From Agelas oroides (lineage: Eukaryota > Porifera > Demospongiae > Agelasida > Agelasidae): 64,000 nt of DNA. The stretch is taken from NCBI GenBank assembly GCA_949130485.1, contig OX422187.1, forward strand, positions 9,698,205-9,762,204, in the 5' to 3' direction. Numbering within the stretch: position 1 is the stretch's first letter; every line of letters begins with the position of its first letter. The notes under the pieces are model-generated. The model worked only from the letters and a program-made list of their open reading frames with translations. It made no database searches and was not told where the DNA came from. The position numbers were made by a program, and so were the translations under genes. Positions 44,170 through 55,940 of the stretch are shown one piece after another.

Positions 44170-45030
44170 TGAAGTTAAGAGATGGTTAATAATGTTTATC
44201 CAATTATAATGTTATAGAGCATGGCTGCCAAGCAATCCTTCGCTCTAGGGGCATGCTCCCCCAGGAAATTTTGATAATCTTAGGTGTTCTGAGGCATACA
44301 GAGAAGCACACAGAGCTTCTTGAAAAGAGGCTCATCATCATAATCATCATTGCTTGCTGAGCTACTGGAACACTGGAAACAATCTCCATCAGCTAGGCCC
44401 TATACCATAGGTCTATTATTTATGCCTATACTGAGGAATGCACAAACACATGACCACATAGCTGACTGGTTGTGTGATAGTATACCCATTATTATAGGAT
44501 TTGAAAGCCACTGCCTAGTCAGCACTTGGCAGTCAACAGTCCAGACGCAATCAACCACAGCGTGGATCGCTTTCAGTATTGCACACGGAGCACGCATACT
44601 AGAAGCGATCTGTGCTGGGGTTGGTGGATCTGGCGGAAAGCACAGTCAGTAAGTGAGGAATTGATTAAGTCAAGTTCTCTGGGGGGGGGGGGGGGGGGGT
44701 ATTGGGAGGCCTTTTCATGTGCAATGACATCAGGTAGACAGAGGGTTGACATAATCAAACTTGAAAAATCTCCCAAGCCTTCCCACATCTAGCTACTGAA
44801 AGTGGTGAAGACTTGCATTGGAACAAGAGTTACAAGGCTATTTGCTTCCCATTGTTCTGAGTTTGATGTCAGGAAGAATTAAGCTATGCAAGCACACATG
44901 GCAGGAAGAGGCAGCTGCCCACTTGCTCTTACAACTACAATACACTGACAACACTCAGAACATCTGTGAGGGAATCACCTGCTTGCATTAATGAGCATGG
45001 AAATTCCTTACTGCAACTTTGATGTGCACT
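44170..45030. repeat. Duplicated non-coding block, inverted relative to 38.76-39.95 kb
   Basis: Continues directly from the Penelope end. Includes CCACTGCCTAGTCAGCACTT, an 18-G run near 44682-44699 and CATTGCACATGAAAAGGC (complement). It lacks about 320 bp present in the partner (39096-39416). Confidence 0.65.
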
Positions 45031-45344
45031 TCCGCTAAATTGGATTCACTCGAAAATAATTAGTGCAGCAGCCTTCCGTATAGTTGGATCAGCAAAGATT
45101 CCATGAATTGAATTCTTCCGCTAGATTGCCGGATCTACCATTGTATTGCTACTAAGCTACAATTCCATACATGGGTGCTTCGAACAATCTTCCAGGAAAA
45201 GCAAAAATGCTGAGAATGCGCAACACGTTCAGGACTATAAAAAGTCGAGTCAAGTCAGTAGTACACACAACCAGATCACATTATTCAAGCAGTATAACGT
45301 TGCAAGAATTCATCTGTCTCCATCGGTCAGCGACTTGCTACATC

Positions 45345-46028
45345 ATGGCTACGCAACCACCCGCAGGAAACTATTCTGGGAAACCAACGGAGCTATACTA
45401 CCGTTTTATGACACCAGCATTTCTGGGGAATAACGCCAATTGGGACTGCGATTTTGAAGTGAAACAAGACCTCCAACTGATTATCAAACCAGATAATAAC
45501 GACTACGAGCGTATTTTCTCACTCAGTTTGCTCGACGGAAAAACACCACAGCTGAAGAGTAATTCGGATCTAACCGTGAAGATCAGAGTTGGACTGGAAT
45601 ACACTGGTGGGACGCCGCCTGATCCCATATCCTTTACGATCAGCGACAAAAGGAAGGCTTTCGGGTACCAATTTTTAGATCGTACTACATACCATTCAAA
45701 TGGCCCGTACTACCCAATTCACGGAAATTCGGGTCACTACGACTTTAACCCACCGACTATACACACAGACAAGAAACAGCCATGCAAAGAGACGGAATGG
45801 CCTCGCGTCTTCGAAATGAGGCTGAAACCTGTCACTTATTCACAGCGCGGCAGTCCCTTTGGGTTTGGCAGTTGCTACTGCGCCATTGATGGAGGCCATA
45901 TGATTTCATGTGACTTTCCAGAGCTGGATCCTAGCCGAGGTCTTTGGCTAGAGGCTTACCGCGGAGACGATAAAGAGCACTACATCATCAATTACGTGGA
46001 GGTGACAATCACAGAGACGCAGCCGTAA
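45345..46028 (+). CDS. Unknown 227-residue protein, right palindrome copy
   Basis: ATG at 45345, stop at 46028, no intron. The translation equals that of the minus-strand copy at 31070-31753 along its whole length, and the stretches of DNA I compared are identical too. About 40 bp upstream, the left copy has a few extra bases (TATATATAAC against TATAAC), which shifts the upstream frame and supports the ATG chosen. For composition and fold see the left copy: a beta-rich, cysteine-poor, probably cytosolic protein with a possible lectin-like C-terminal half. The 3' flank stays similar for about 280 bp, to 46305, so any terminator was duplicated too. Having two intact copies in head-to-head arms implies that the gene is still under selection or that conversion between arms is frequent. 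Confidence 0.75.
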   Translation: MATQPPAGNYSGKPTELYYRFMTPAFLGNNANWDCDFEVKQDLQLIIKPDNNDYERIFSLSLLDGKTPQLKSNSDLTVKIRVGLEYTGGTPPDPISFTISDKRKAFGYQFLDRTTYHSNGPYYPIHGNSGHYDFNPPTIHTDKKQPCKETEWPRVFEMRLKPVTYSQRGSPFGFGSCYCAIDGGHMISCDFPELDPSRGLWLEAYRGDDKEHYIINYVEVTITETQP

Positions 46029-46305
46029 CTTCTCCAAACCGGTGGGACACTGATTTAGTAGCTATGTACACACGCTATAGCTGTATAAGTATTGTTGTAC
46101 TAGACCTAAACTGTACTTTTTTGATTTTGTTTGACTATGTAGTATATGCATATGAAATATGAAAAAGTTTGAGGAAATTGGCACATTTTAACCCTGTTAT
46201 GAAAACCACAATCCAGGACACATACCATACATACAGATTGACACTCTTTAAGCCTGTACTCATAACTTATCTGGATTGGAAAATGTTACTTTTTGTTTGA
46301 ACTCG

Positions 46306-47925
46306 TTACCCATATGATTTCATGTGACTTTAGTGGCAATAGAATGGTAGATCCAATCTAGCAGAAGAAATTCAATTCTTGAAATCTTTGCTAATCCAAT
46401 GATGCGGAAGGCTGCTGCACTAATTATTTCACGGCACTCATACTACTAGCCTGCCAGGGATAAAGAAGTGGAGAAGGGGGCACACTGGGCCTTATATCTT
46501 TACAGGTTTGGAGACCCGGATGCCCTGGGTTCCCCTAGATATGGGAATGCTTCAGGACTTTAGGGAATGTTATTGAGATGAGCCTGAGCAAGCCCCATAG
46601 TAGTGAGTTGAACAGGGGATTTTCTCTATGTATTTACATGTGCAGGCATACATAGTTTAAGAATGTAATTTAATGCAACCATGTGCCATGTATGCCTATG
46701 AATAAGTAAAAATTTTCACACTGATTGCTACTATTGACAGCTAACACAAGAGGTCGAGTGTTTCAATGTAAGCTCTTTTTTTCCTTCTCCTTGAGATGCT
46801 GCATTCTCTGTGCATGAATACATTCCAGTGGAGTGCAATGCACAGTGAAGTTAAATTAAGTTAAGAGAGGGTTATCATCACACTTGCATATCTCTTGAGC
46901 CAATATACACATGTACATACTTATACTCAAGTACATTTTCATTCCGATGATTCAACATCCGTTTGGAGGCTAACTACTGTCTCTCTAACTTGTCTCTGCA
47001 TGACCAAGCTGCATCCCAAGATGCTCACAAGAGGTTAGTGCTGCAGATTTACCTTGGCTTGAACACTTAAGTTCAGTGCTACATAGGTAAAAGCTTTATT
47101 AGTAGGCTTTAGCAAAACAAAGGTCACTGCTAGCTACTTACCTACAAGAGTTTTTTGCTGCAAATTTACCTGAAGTAGTCTAACCAGGCTTAGTGCTTAC
47201 CCTACACACAGTACGTAACTATAGGACAAGTTCTCAGTATATACAAGAGCTAGCTTTCATGCTGTTGTCTAGTATGTAGTTACAGTCTTTGGTCTTACCT
47301 TCTTCTCAAGAAGCTCTGCACTTCTCCGTATGTCACAGAATGCATTAGAATGTGCCTCAGGACACCTAAAATTCCCAAAATTCCCTGGGGAGCATGCCTC
47401 CAGATCCCCCTAGAGTGAAGGAATGTAGGACAGCCATGTTACTTACTTCAGCTAATAACTTTGCTCCCCTAGATAAAAAAGGTTAGGTATGGGCCTGATA
47501 AGTCAACCTGAGAGGAAGCTGCCCAGTTCATCTTACAACCATAATACACTGACAGCCCTCAGAACATCTGTGAAGGAGTCATTATCTAATGCACTTCAAA
47601 GTTGCAGTAAGGAACTTCCATGCTCATTAATGCAAGCAGGTGATTCCCTCACAGATGTTCTGAGTGTTGTCAGTGTATTGTAGTTGTAAGAGCAAGTGGG
47701 CAGCTGCCTCTTCCTGCCATATGATACTAGCATGATACTAGCTATTAGTATGATATATGTCTGATTGATATTTCCAAGAAATTCGATGTAAGGAAGATCA
47801 GCTTCCTCTAATCCTAAACAAATTTCTCTTGAACTCATGACTATGATATCTCCTGCAACCAGGGTAACCACTCCATGGCTTCCAGCCTGACATTTCCAGG
47901 CATGATTCCTGCCTGATGGGATCAC
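46306..47925. repeat. Direct duplicates of left-arm non-coding units
   Basis: 46340-46430 is another copy of the CTTCCGC-TAGATTGGATC unit. 46490-46873 matches 36020-36422 and 47010-47570 matches 36700-37260, in the same orientation. No gene is seen. Confidence 0.65.
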
Positions 47926-47929
47926 AGTG

Positions 47930-48610
47930 AGAACACTGAAAGCCACAGGTACAAGTGGTGTCAAGAGTATCACCAAGCTTTTCAACCTATTTGAAAGACT
48001 TCCTTCTGACTGGAGGTTTGCATGAGTTATTTCAATTCCCGAGACAGGAAACCCTAAAAGTTCTTGCTAGCGTTGCTCACTATAAGTACCTTGGACTAAA
48101 CTTTTCTATAGAGCTCTGATAGTCCCACCATGTTGGCCTAATATGTAAGAAAACTAGAAAGCTTGTTGGGACACTTTACAGAAACGTCTATCAATCTTTC
48201 AGCTCACACATCCTGGTGAAACTTTATAAATCGTTAACCAGGCCACACATGGAGTATGCTTGTCCAGTCCGGGACCTGCACCTTAAGAAGGACAATGAAA
48301 CACTGCAGAAGTTTGGTCTGAGGGTCTGCTCTAAATCATGGAGTTTTGACTATGCAATACTTCTCGATACTCTCAGCATACCAACTCTATCCGATCGGAG
48401 AGAAACCCTGAAGTTGTGTTTGTTCTTCAATAACATTACCTATATACCCCTCCTGTCTGATCATAGTCTCTCCTATACCACTCGGTACAGAAACACCCTG
48501 CAGCATGCGATCTCTTGAGCTTGCTCAAACCAATACAAACACTCATTCTTACCGTCCACAATAGAGAGATGGAATGGTCTCAATTTTGACGCAAATGGCT
48601 GTACAGGGCC
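47930..48610 (+). pseudogene. Internally deleted LINE reverse transcriptase, copy B
   Basis: Same arrangement and same internal deletion as 42400-43025, so the two are copies of one segment. Reads LTRPHMEYACPVRDLHLKKD, FGLRVCSKSWSFDYAILLDT, RRETLKLCLFFNNITYIPLL and RYRNTLQHAIS, ending with a THSFLPSTIERWNGLNFDAN-like frame. Stops and frame changes are present. Confidence 0.65.
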
Positions 48611-49935
48611 GTACTTACCTTTTTCTATCTGGAGAGGCAAAGTTATTAGCTGAAGTAGAGAACATGGCTGCCATGCAATCTTTCACTATAGGGGCATGCT
48701 CCCCCAGGAAATTTAGGTGTTCTGAGGCATGCAGAGAAGCACACAGAGCTTCTTGAAAAGATCATAATCATCACTGCTTGCTGAGCTACTGGAACACTGG
48801 AAACCATCTCCATCAGCTAGGGCCTATACTATAGGTCTGTTATCTATGCCTATACTGAGCCCATGCACAACACATTACCACATAGCTGACTGGTCGTGTG
48901 ATAGTACGCATTATTAGGATTTGAAACCACTGCCTAGTCAGCACTAGGCAGTCAACAGTCCAGATGCAATCAACCACAGTGTGGATCGCTTTCAGTATTG
49001 CGCACGGAGCACACATACTGGAAGCGATGTGCATTGGGGTTGGTGGATCTGGCTTGCGAGACTAGTGAACAGTAACACAGCCAGCAGTAAGCACGGTCAC
49101 TAAGTGAGGAATTGATTAAATCAAATTCTCTGGGGGAGGTGGGGGAACTGCCCCCCCCCCCTAGTGACTAGTGAACAGTAACACAGCCAGCAGTAAGCAC
49201 GGTCACTAAGTGAGGAATTGATTAAATCAAATTCTCTGGGGGAGGTGGGGGAACTGCCCACCCCCCCCCCCCCCCCACCCACCCAGCCCCAAATATGCAT
49301 TACTGTTTAATAAGTACTGTATTGTCCCGGGCAAGCACCCATCCCCGTGCAAGCGCCCATCCCCCAATTTTGACTGTTTTGTGGTTTGGGGGGGTGGGGA
49401 ATGGGAGGCCTTTTCATGTGCAATGACATCAGGTAGACAGAGGGTTGACATCATCAAACTCTCCCAAGTCTTCCCACATCTAGCTACTGAAAGTGGTGAA
49501 GACCTGCATGGGAACAAGGGTTACAAGGCTATTTGCTTCTCATTGTTTCTGAGTTTGATGTCAGGCAGAATTAAGCTAAGTAAGCACATATGGCAGGAAG
49601 AGGCAGCTGCCCACTTCCTCTTACAACTACAATACACTGACAACCCTCAGAACATCTGTGAGGGAATCACCTGCTTGCATTAATGAGCATGGAAGTTCCT
49701 TCCTGCAACTTTGAAGTGCATTTGTATTGACCCCTTCACAGATGTTGATGTCTGAGGGTTGTCAGTGTATTGTGGTTGTAAGATAAACTGTGGCACCTTC
49801 CTCTCAGGTTGCCTTATGCAAATAGTTGATTGTTTCTGGAGACTACACGTCTGATTGGTATTTCCAAGAATGACAGCTGTTTGTGATACTACCAGGGAAC
49901 ATATTGGTTGTTTCAAGCACAGACTGGTTACCCTG
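48611..49935. repeat. Duplicated non-coding block, third copy
   Basis: Inverted relative to 38555-39950 and direct relative to 44170-45030. It includes an internal tandem duplication of about 120 bp (CTAGTGAACAGTAACACAGC at 49061 and again at 49167) and a long C run near 49259-49276. Confidence 0.65.
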
Positions 49936-50395
49936 TAGCTACGTGCATAGCATCATGTGATCCTGAGTGCCTTGTACAGAACAATCGCTAACAAGATGCA
50001 TTATGCAATCATCTGAAGATTGATGACCTCTTGAGTATCATGTGGAACATTGTACTGGTAGTGTCTATCACATGTCTTATATATATACACAATACTTGGT
50101 GCTGAAGAATATATCTCTTGTTTGCTGTAATATAAGCTGGAATAGCAAGTGACATAGTTATAGATTGGCTGTATCAGCTAGAAAGAAGTAGAGAAGTGAA
50201 CTTGAGACACAATGCTGATCACTGCAGCAATAGCATAGGGGCTTCTACTTGCATCTATGAAAGGCCAACAGATGATTGAAGCTGCAACTGGCTGTGGTCG
50301 GTCAGGCCACATGCCTGGACCAGGAGGCAGTGGGCCATGGCCCTCAAGCTCTCCAGTCAGTAGCCAAACATGCCCAGTAACCCCCAGGTACCCCG
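49936..50395 (+). pseudogene. Cysteine-rich secreted protein gene, copy 4 (5' end only)
   Basis: Matches copy 2 (52178 downwards) in the opposite orientation. Begins ATGCTGATCACTGCAGCAAT at 50211; the signal-peptide frame is broken by a TAG soon after. It reads on GCGRSGHMPGPGGSGP and stops matching near 50390, where the downstream sequence joins the 3' flank of copy 2 in inverted order. Non-functional. Confidence 0.6.
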
Positions 50396-51480
50396 CATGC
50401 ACGTGCAAACCGGAAATTTTATTTTGAAGCCATATGGGAGAGTCTGTTTGAGCTACACTCATGAAGAGTTCACTACTGTGTCTCAAATGATTACCAGGAG
50501 TTTCTATACCAAGAGAATGAGTACACAAGTGAGCAATTAAGTTCCTATAGATGAGTACACAAGTGAGCAATTAAGTTCCTATAGCTGTTCCATGACTGTA
50601 TCTACATTTAAAATTCACTGCAACCCCTTGAATGATAGTGCAGGTAAAACCTACTCCAAGCAGTGTGCTCTATTTCATATCTTTGTTATGAAGACTCCAA
50701 AAGACTGGCATAAATCTTCTTCTTCTATGTTAAGATGACCATCATTCTCGGAAGTGTGAGCCAAGCTTCAAGGTAGGGAGCCCAATGTGACATCTGACAT
50801 GAAAACTCCATAAGACAGGCAATGATCTGGACCTTTATCAGAAGTATAGACCAAGCTTCAAATCAGGGGCCTAATACATTGGGGGAGGTTTGACGGTACA
50901 CAAGTACACAAATTCACATTAGACCAGGTCTTAGCTGTAGCATGCATGTCAAACTAAATCATCAACAATCATAACAAAAGTATTGTTCGTGATGATACCA
51001 TTATAAGAGGGTAAGCAAATGTTTCATCAAAATTTGACACATTAGGAAAACCTATTTTCTATTGTGTACCATGAGGACAGTGTCCCTAGTTTTGGACACA
51101 ACAGCCAGCACTGAACTGTGCATTGCCTGACCAATCGACTTTCCATGCTTCCATCTCATAGTTCCAAGGTAGCTCAACAGCAGGTGCAGGAGCTTGGTAC
51201 CGCACAACACTCCGTCTCCCGTTTACTGGCCAGAGCCACTGCCCAGTATTGTCAAACAACCTCCACCAATTCTCACACCAACCTTGTTGGGCATTTACTT
51301 TGCACCCTTGGTTGGTGCCTCCTTGTTGACCAGCTTTAGCACCACCCCACGTATTGGCCTGACAGTTTGGTAGAAAGAGAGCACAGTATGGTGTGCTGTC
51401 ACCACAAGGTGGATCACTGTTGTCTGGTCTTTGTGCTGGTCTTGCACCAAGAGTTGCCGTCTTTCTTGAGAGCCCACCGA
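50390..51480. repeat. Left arm of a second inverted duplication
   Basis: Reverse complement of about 54780-55940: 51060 pairs with 55220 and 50400 with 55930. It carries the 3' part of copy 2 of the cysteine-rich gene and its flank. A 35-bp tandem pair (GAGTACACAAGTGAGCAATT) is at 50520-50585. Confidence 0.75.
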
Positions 51481-52178
51481 CAACACAAACAACATTCATG
51501 GAGGTCCTACTCCCTTTACTCCAGCTGGATAGTATCCCCAAGTCCAAGCTGCAGCTCCACCCGGCTGGGGTTGCATCCAGGCTAAAGATTTGTCCAGATC
51601 CCCATTAGGTTTCACACAGTCAAATTCTGGTCTGGATCCATCTGTATTGAATGATGAATCTTTAACAATCTGCCAGTTTTTGGCTGCACTACTCCACTGA
51701 TACGATGCCACATAGTTTACAATCAACTGAGATCCAACATTCTTATACCCTTGGGTAGCTGGTGCACCTTCATAGTTAGTATCACATCCACTCCCTTTAC
51801 AGACAGCAATTATCCAGTTGAAGTATGGCGGAGTCCAGCAACCATCAAGCGGACAACAGCAACCAAGAGATGTAGTTGGATTAAAATTGTATCACAAAGG
51901 GTTACTTCCCTCTCCATTTGTACAATTGCCATAGTATTGTCCTCCGGTGCTGCGAGTATAACTGGGACATGGCCAAAGATTTCCCTGACTTTGAATTTGC
52001 TGGTATAGCTAGGGGTTACTGGGCATGTTTGGCTACTGACCGGAGAGGGACATGGCCCACTGCCTCCTGGTCCAGGCATGTGGCCTGACCAACCACAGCC
52101 AGCTACAGCTTCAATCATCTGTTGGCCTTTCATAGATGTAAGTAGAAGCCCCAATGCTATTGGTGCAGTGATCAGCAT
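51086..52178 (-). pseudogene. Cysteine-rich secreted protein gene, copy 2 (most complete)
   Basis: Start ATG at 52178 with a signal-peptide-like MLITAPIALGLLLTSMKGQQ. Then CGWSGHMPGPGGSGPCPSPV, a two-base insertion near SYTSKF that shifts the frame, and a TGA after NGEGSNPL. Further conserved segments are YFNWIIAVCKGSGCDTNYEG, VNYVASYQWSSAAKNWQIVK, PEFDCVKPNGDLDKSLAWMQ, PGGAAAWTWGYYPAGVKG, then in another frame CGDSTPYCALFLPNCQANTW, GCKVNAQQGWCENWWRLFDN and NYEMEAWKVDWSGNAQFSAG. The number of breaks marks it as a pseudogene, although some could be introns. The family is unrecognised; cysteine and tryptophan content and the signal peptide suggest a secreted, disulfide-bonded protein. Confidence 0.6.
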
Positions 52179-52678
52179 GATGTCAGGAGTTCACTTCTCT
52201 ACTTCTTTCTAGCTGGTACAACTACTCTATAACTATGTCACTCACTATTCCAGCTTATACTACAGCAATAGCTATCTAACAAGAGATATTTTCTTCAGCA
52301 CCAAGTAGTGTATATATAAGACATGTGATAGACAGCACTAAGCAATGGGGACTATGACCACATGATGCTCAAGAGGTCACCAATCTGCATATGATTGCAA
52401 AATGTATCTCGTTAGTGATTGTTCTGTAAGTCACTCAGGATCACATGATGCGCATGTAGCTACAAAATTGGTAATCAGTAGTCTCTGTACAACAGAATTA
52501 TACACTCATACAATACACATGTACAATGGTTTCATTGTTCTGTAGTTACTCATATTATGATAGTAGCTACTGCCAAATTTGGCAGACACTCTCAAAATCT
52601 GACAACTGGCCCAGAAAAGGTCATGGTGGTGGGTGTGGTGTGATAAACAAGGACACTATGTAGCTTGATTTACTAGTA

Positions 52679-53315
52679 ACTCATCTCCCTTAGTCAGATA
52701 TCTTATAACATATCCACCTCGTTGAATATGAGGCTTTTCTGTTTGTTTGTTTTTTTCCACAAGAGTTCTTCTTCCATGATTGATATATCATTTCAAAATG
52801 TCAAGGATGGAAGTCATTATTTTTCCAGATGGAGTTCAAATTCACTCAGCAAAGAAGAAGAATACAGGATATCAAAGAAGCATTGGATTCACTCGTTTGC
52901 TTGTTTCCCTATTTCAGCAGAAAGGAGGGTAAGAGAACACAATGGATTCTGCCTCCCCAGAAGACACTCCAGTATGTAGGAAAAAAAGCTTTCAAAAGTC
53001 ATACCTTCCAAAGTCAGTGACTTTAACACTGGACTCTGGATCAATTTGATCAGCTGCTTTGAACCTTCCATGCTGGCAGGATCAACTTTCAGATCAGTAT
53101 ACTTAAAATGGAGATTAGGAACTTGAAAGTTTCAGTGGGAAGCTATCATGTAGCTATAGTCAAATGCTTGTATGTCATCCAATGAAGTCTGATCACAGAT
53201 TTATACTCTCCATTGTCACCAATTTTCAGTGTATTCAACCACAACTGTGCATAACTGAACAACCAGCGGAAAAACCATTTAGGACCTTCAGATCTCTAGA
53301 TGCTTGTTATCGTTA
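52679..53315 (-). pseudogene. Decayed copy of the LRR-like gene 3' part
   Basis: Complement of the sequence matching 5230-5884: reads LIKLIQSPVLKSLTLEGMTF and GRQNPLCSLTLLSAEIGKQA, then shifts frame. The end matches the GGAGATGAGTT stop region of the parent. Order and spacing relative to copy 2 of the cysteine-rich gene equal those at 4.2-7.3 kb, so a block holding both was duplicated in inverted orientation. Confidence 0.75.
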
Positions 53316-53599
53316 TTGCTGGTCTTGTCTGTTTGCTGATCTATTAAGTGGGCTGTGCCTAGCTATAATGCAGAACCTGAAGACATAGCCCAAGGACAAG
53401 TTTGATTATATGATTGGTCTCAGGAAGGAATCAAGGGAAAATATCTGGGCCATTTAATAGGAAAAGGACCCTTAGGGTTAAACTTATGAATATTCAGTAT
53501 TCTAGATATTTGAAAACTGGGATTATTGCAATTTTGAGTTGCCACCATCCTGAGGTTAAACATATGCATACTCCCATGTCAGAAACTGCTCACTAAGTG

Positions 53600-53830
53600 G
53601 GAAATATCCACATGGCATGTGGAGTGCAGCTGTATTTCTGTGTAAGTTGCATAGCTATAACTGTAGAATATTTAGTAGTGTCACCACTTTATACAGCTGC
53701 TATGAGCTACACATGCATGATATCCCACATGGCATGTGAAGTGCAGCTGTATTTCTGTGTAAGTTGCATAGCTATAACTGTAGAATATTTAGTAGTGTCA
53801 CCACTTTATACAGCTGCTATGAGCTATTTT
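53600..53830 (+). repeat. Two tandem copies of a 126-bp unit
   Basis: ACATGGCATGTGGAGTGCAG through TACAGCTGCTATGAGCTA occurs twice with few differences. Confidence 0.8.
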
Positions 53831-54535
53831 TTTTTCTCTAAACATTTTTATGCAGAAGCAAGGGCACAGTCAAAATAGCAACTCAATGCTAGTGATACAA
53901 GACTGACCGGGAAATAAGAGGATATGAGAAAAGTACTGAGTTATAATTAATTAAATAATACATGTGCGCACAGAGCAAGGTAAAAAAAAACCCAGATAAA
54001 AATGCACATCATTGAGAGAATGGTGGTAGCTGCAGCAAGGCAGCCTTAAATGAACAAGAAGATGGTAAACTGACCACTTCCTCAGGGAGGCTGTTCCACA
54101 AATTACAAACAGATACCCACATCCAGCATCAAACCTTTCTCAAACTTTTGTCTTTTTTACATGAGTTGGTTTTAGTTATATTTACTTAGTAAATATAACT
54201 TGGCAATGATAAGTTATTTCAACAAGCATTCTTTGCCAGGAAAGTGTTGTATAATTTGGTACATGAACATGCAAATTTTCAGAAATCACTCAAAGACCCT
54301 AATGACCCAATCTGTTACTTAAATCCTAACTTGTTCTGCAAGTATAATTCATTGTTCAACATAAAAAAAAAAAAAAAAAAAGTATTATCAGATCCACCAC
54401 GATATCCCTTTACCTATAGGAAACACATTGAAGTGTTGCTCATACGTAACCCTCCTGTAGTGTTGCCTAGCTACAGTGCTCCAAGCTATAGAGGGTATAC
54501 TTCCTCGATCAGACCCCGCTCTCGATTAGTCGCCG
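53831..54535. other. Intergenic, with a hairpin and a poly(A) run
   Basis: AGTTATATTTACT directly followed by TAGTAAATATAACT (54174-54200) forms a hairpin. A run of about 20 A lies near 54362. No gene is supported; the long frame starting at 54244 joins unrelated sequence to copy 3 of the cysteine-rich gene. Confidence 0.5.
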
Positions 54536-54539
54536 CTCT

Positions 54540-55190
54540 CGAATTTATGCAACTCAATGGAATCAAGTTGGTCGGTCTTTTATTGGTGAGATGGGATCAA
54601 CATGTAACAGTGACGGAGGCTGGTTTTAATGAACAGGTTGCAAGCAATAACTACTTCCTTGGAACATACTCCAACCAAACTGAACCGTACATATATGCAG
54701 CTGTCGTAGATCAGGTTGGTACCTTCATCTACCGGATCCTATCTGCACAAAGTAATGAAATATGGCCTGGACTCTCAAGAAAGACGGTAGCATGCACTCT
54801 TGGTGCAAGACCAGCACAAAGACCAGACAACAGTGGTCCACCTTGTGGTGACAGCACACCGTACTGTGCTCTCTTTCTACCAAACTGTCAGGCCAATATG
54901 TGGGGTGGTGCTAAAGCTGGTCAACAAGGAGGTTCCAACCAAGGATGCAAAGTAAATGCCCAACAAGGTTGGTGTGAGAATTGGTGGAGGTTGTTTGATA
55001 ACACTGGGCAGTGGCTCTGGCCAGCAAATGGGAGACGGAGTGTTGTGCGGTACCAAGCTCCTGCACCTGCTGTTGAGCTACCTTGGAACTATGAGATGGA
55101 AGCATGGAAAGTCGATTGGTCAGGCAATACACAGTTCAGTGCTGGCTGTTGTGTCCTAAACCAGGGACACTGTCTGCAAGGTGCACAATA
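54540..55190 (+). pseudogene. Cysteine-rich secreted protein gene, copy 3 (3' part)
   Basis: Begins in IYATQWNQVG-like sequence, where one extra T (GGCTGGTTTTAATG against GGCTGGTTTAATG in copy 1) breaks the frame. Then open: FNEQVASNNYFLGTYSNQTE, TLGARPAQRPDNSGPPCGDS, GCKVNAQQGWCENWWRLFDN, and AWKVDWSGNTQFSAGCCVLN to a stop at 55191. It lacks the 5' half. Its 3' part is the inverted partner of copy 2. Confidence 0.6.
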
Positions 55191-55940
55191 GAAAATAGCA
55201 CATTTTAGTTTCCCTGATGTGTCAATTTTGATGAAACATTTGCTTACCCTCTTATAATGGTATCATCATCAACAATACTTTTGTTATGATTGTTGATGAT
55301 TAAGTTCGGCATGCATGCTACAGCTAAGGCCTGGTCTAATGTGAACTTGTGCACTTTTGCATGCATTGTCTAACCTTCCCCCAATGTATGAGGCCCCTGG
55401 CTTGAAGCTCAGTCTACACTTCTGATAGAGGCCCAGAATGTAACTTACAAAAAGAAGTATGAAGATCATTATTGCCTGGTTTATGGAGTTTTCATGTCAG
55501 ATGTATGAAGTAGTACGGACATTGGGCTCCCTGCCTTGAAGCTTGGCCCACACTTCCACGAATGATGGTCATCCTAACTTAGAAGAAGACCATTGTCAGT
55601 CTTTTGGAGTCCGCATCTAACATAGAAATAAAGCACATAAACTGCTCAGAGTATCATAGGACCTTTTACAGACAGACGGACAGACAGAAAGACAGAAGAA
55701 CAGAGGGACAAACAAAGGAACAGACGGACCAGACAGACAGACGGACGGACACATCAGTGGAGGGTTTTTTAGTATTATTCAAGTAGTAAGCCTAGCCGTG
55801 AATTTAAAATGCCCAGTCGTGCAACAACTAGGAACTTTATTGCTCACTTGTGTACTCATTCTTGGTATAGTGAACTCTTATTCACAGACCCTCCCAGCTT
55901 ATTCTATATGGCTTCAAAATTTCCGGTTGCGTGGGTAAGT
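54780..55940. repeat. Right arm of the second inverted duplication
   Basis: Pairs with 50390-51480. It is interrupted by a CAGA/GGAC-rich microsatellite at 55667-55752 that the left arm lacks. Confidence 0.75.
55667..55752 (+). repeat. (CAGA)n-like microsatellite
   Basis: Imperfect CAGA, GACG and ACAG repeats. Confidence 0.85.

Larger units (their letters stand above)
40540..46305. repeat. Right arm of the 15.5-kb imperfect palindrome
   Basis: Reverse complement of 30790-37230. It lacks the 3.3-kb retrotransposon and instead is interrupted between about 42310 and 45030 by a block with LINE and Penelope fragments. A segment of about 110 bp (TTCACTCGAAAATAATTAGT through the CTTCCGCTAGATTG motif) occurs on both sides of that block (42197-42300 and 45045-45140). 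Confidence 0.85.

Noticed and set aside
54244..55191. 315-codon frame as an intact gene
   Set aside because: Its first third crosses a poly(A) run and unrelated sequence and joins copy 3 of the cysteine-rich family by chance after a frameshift.
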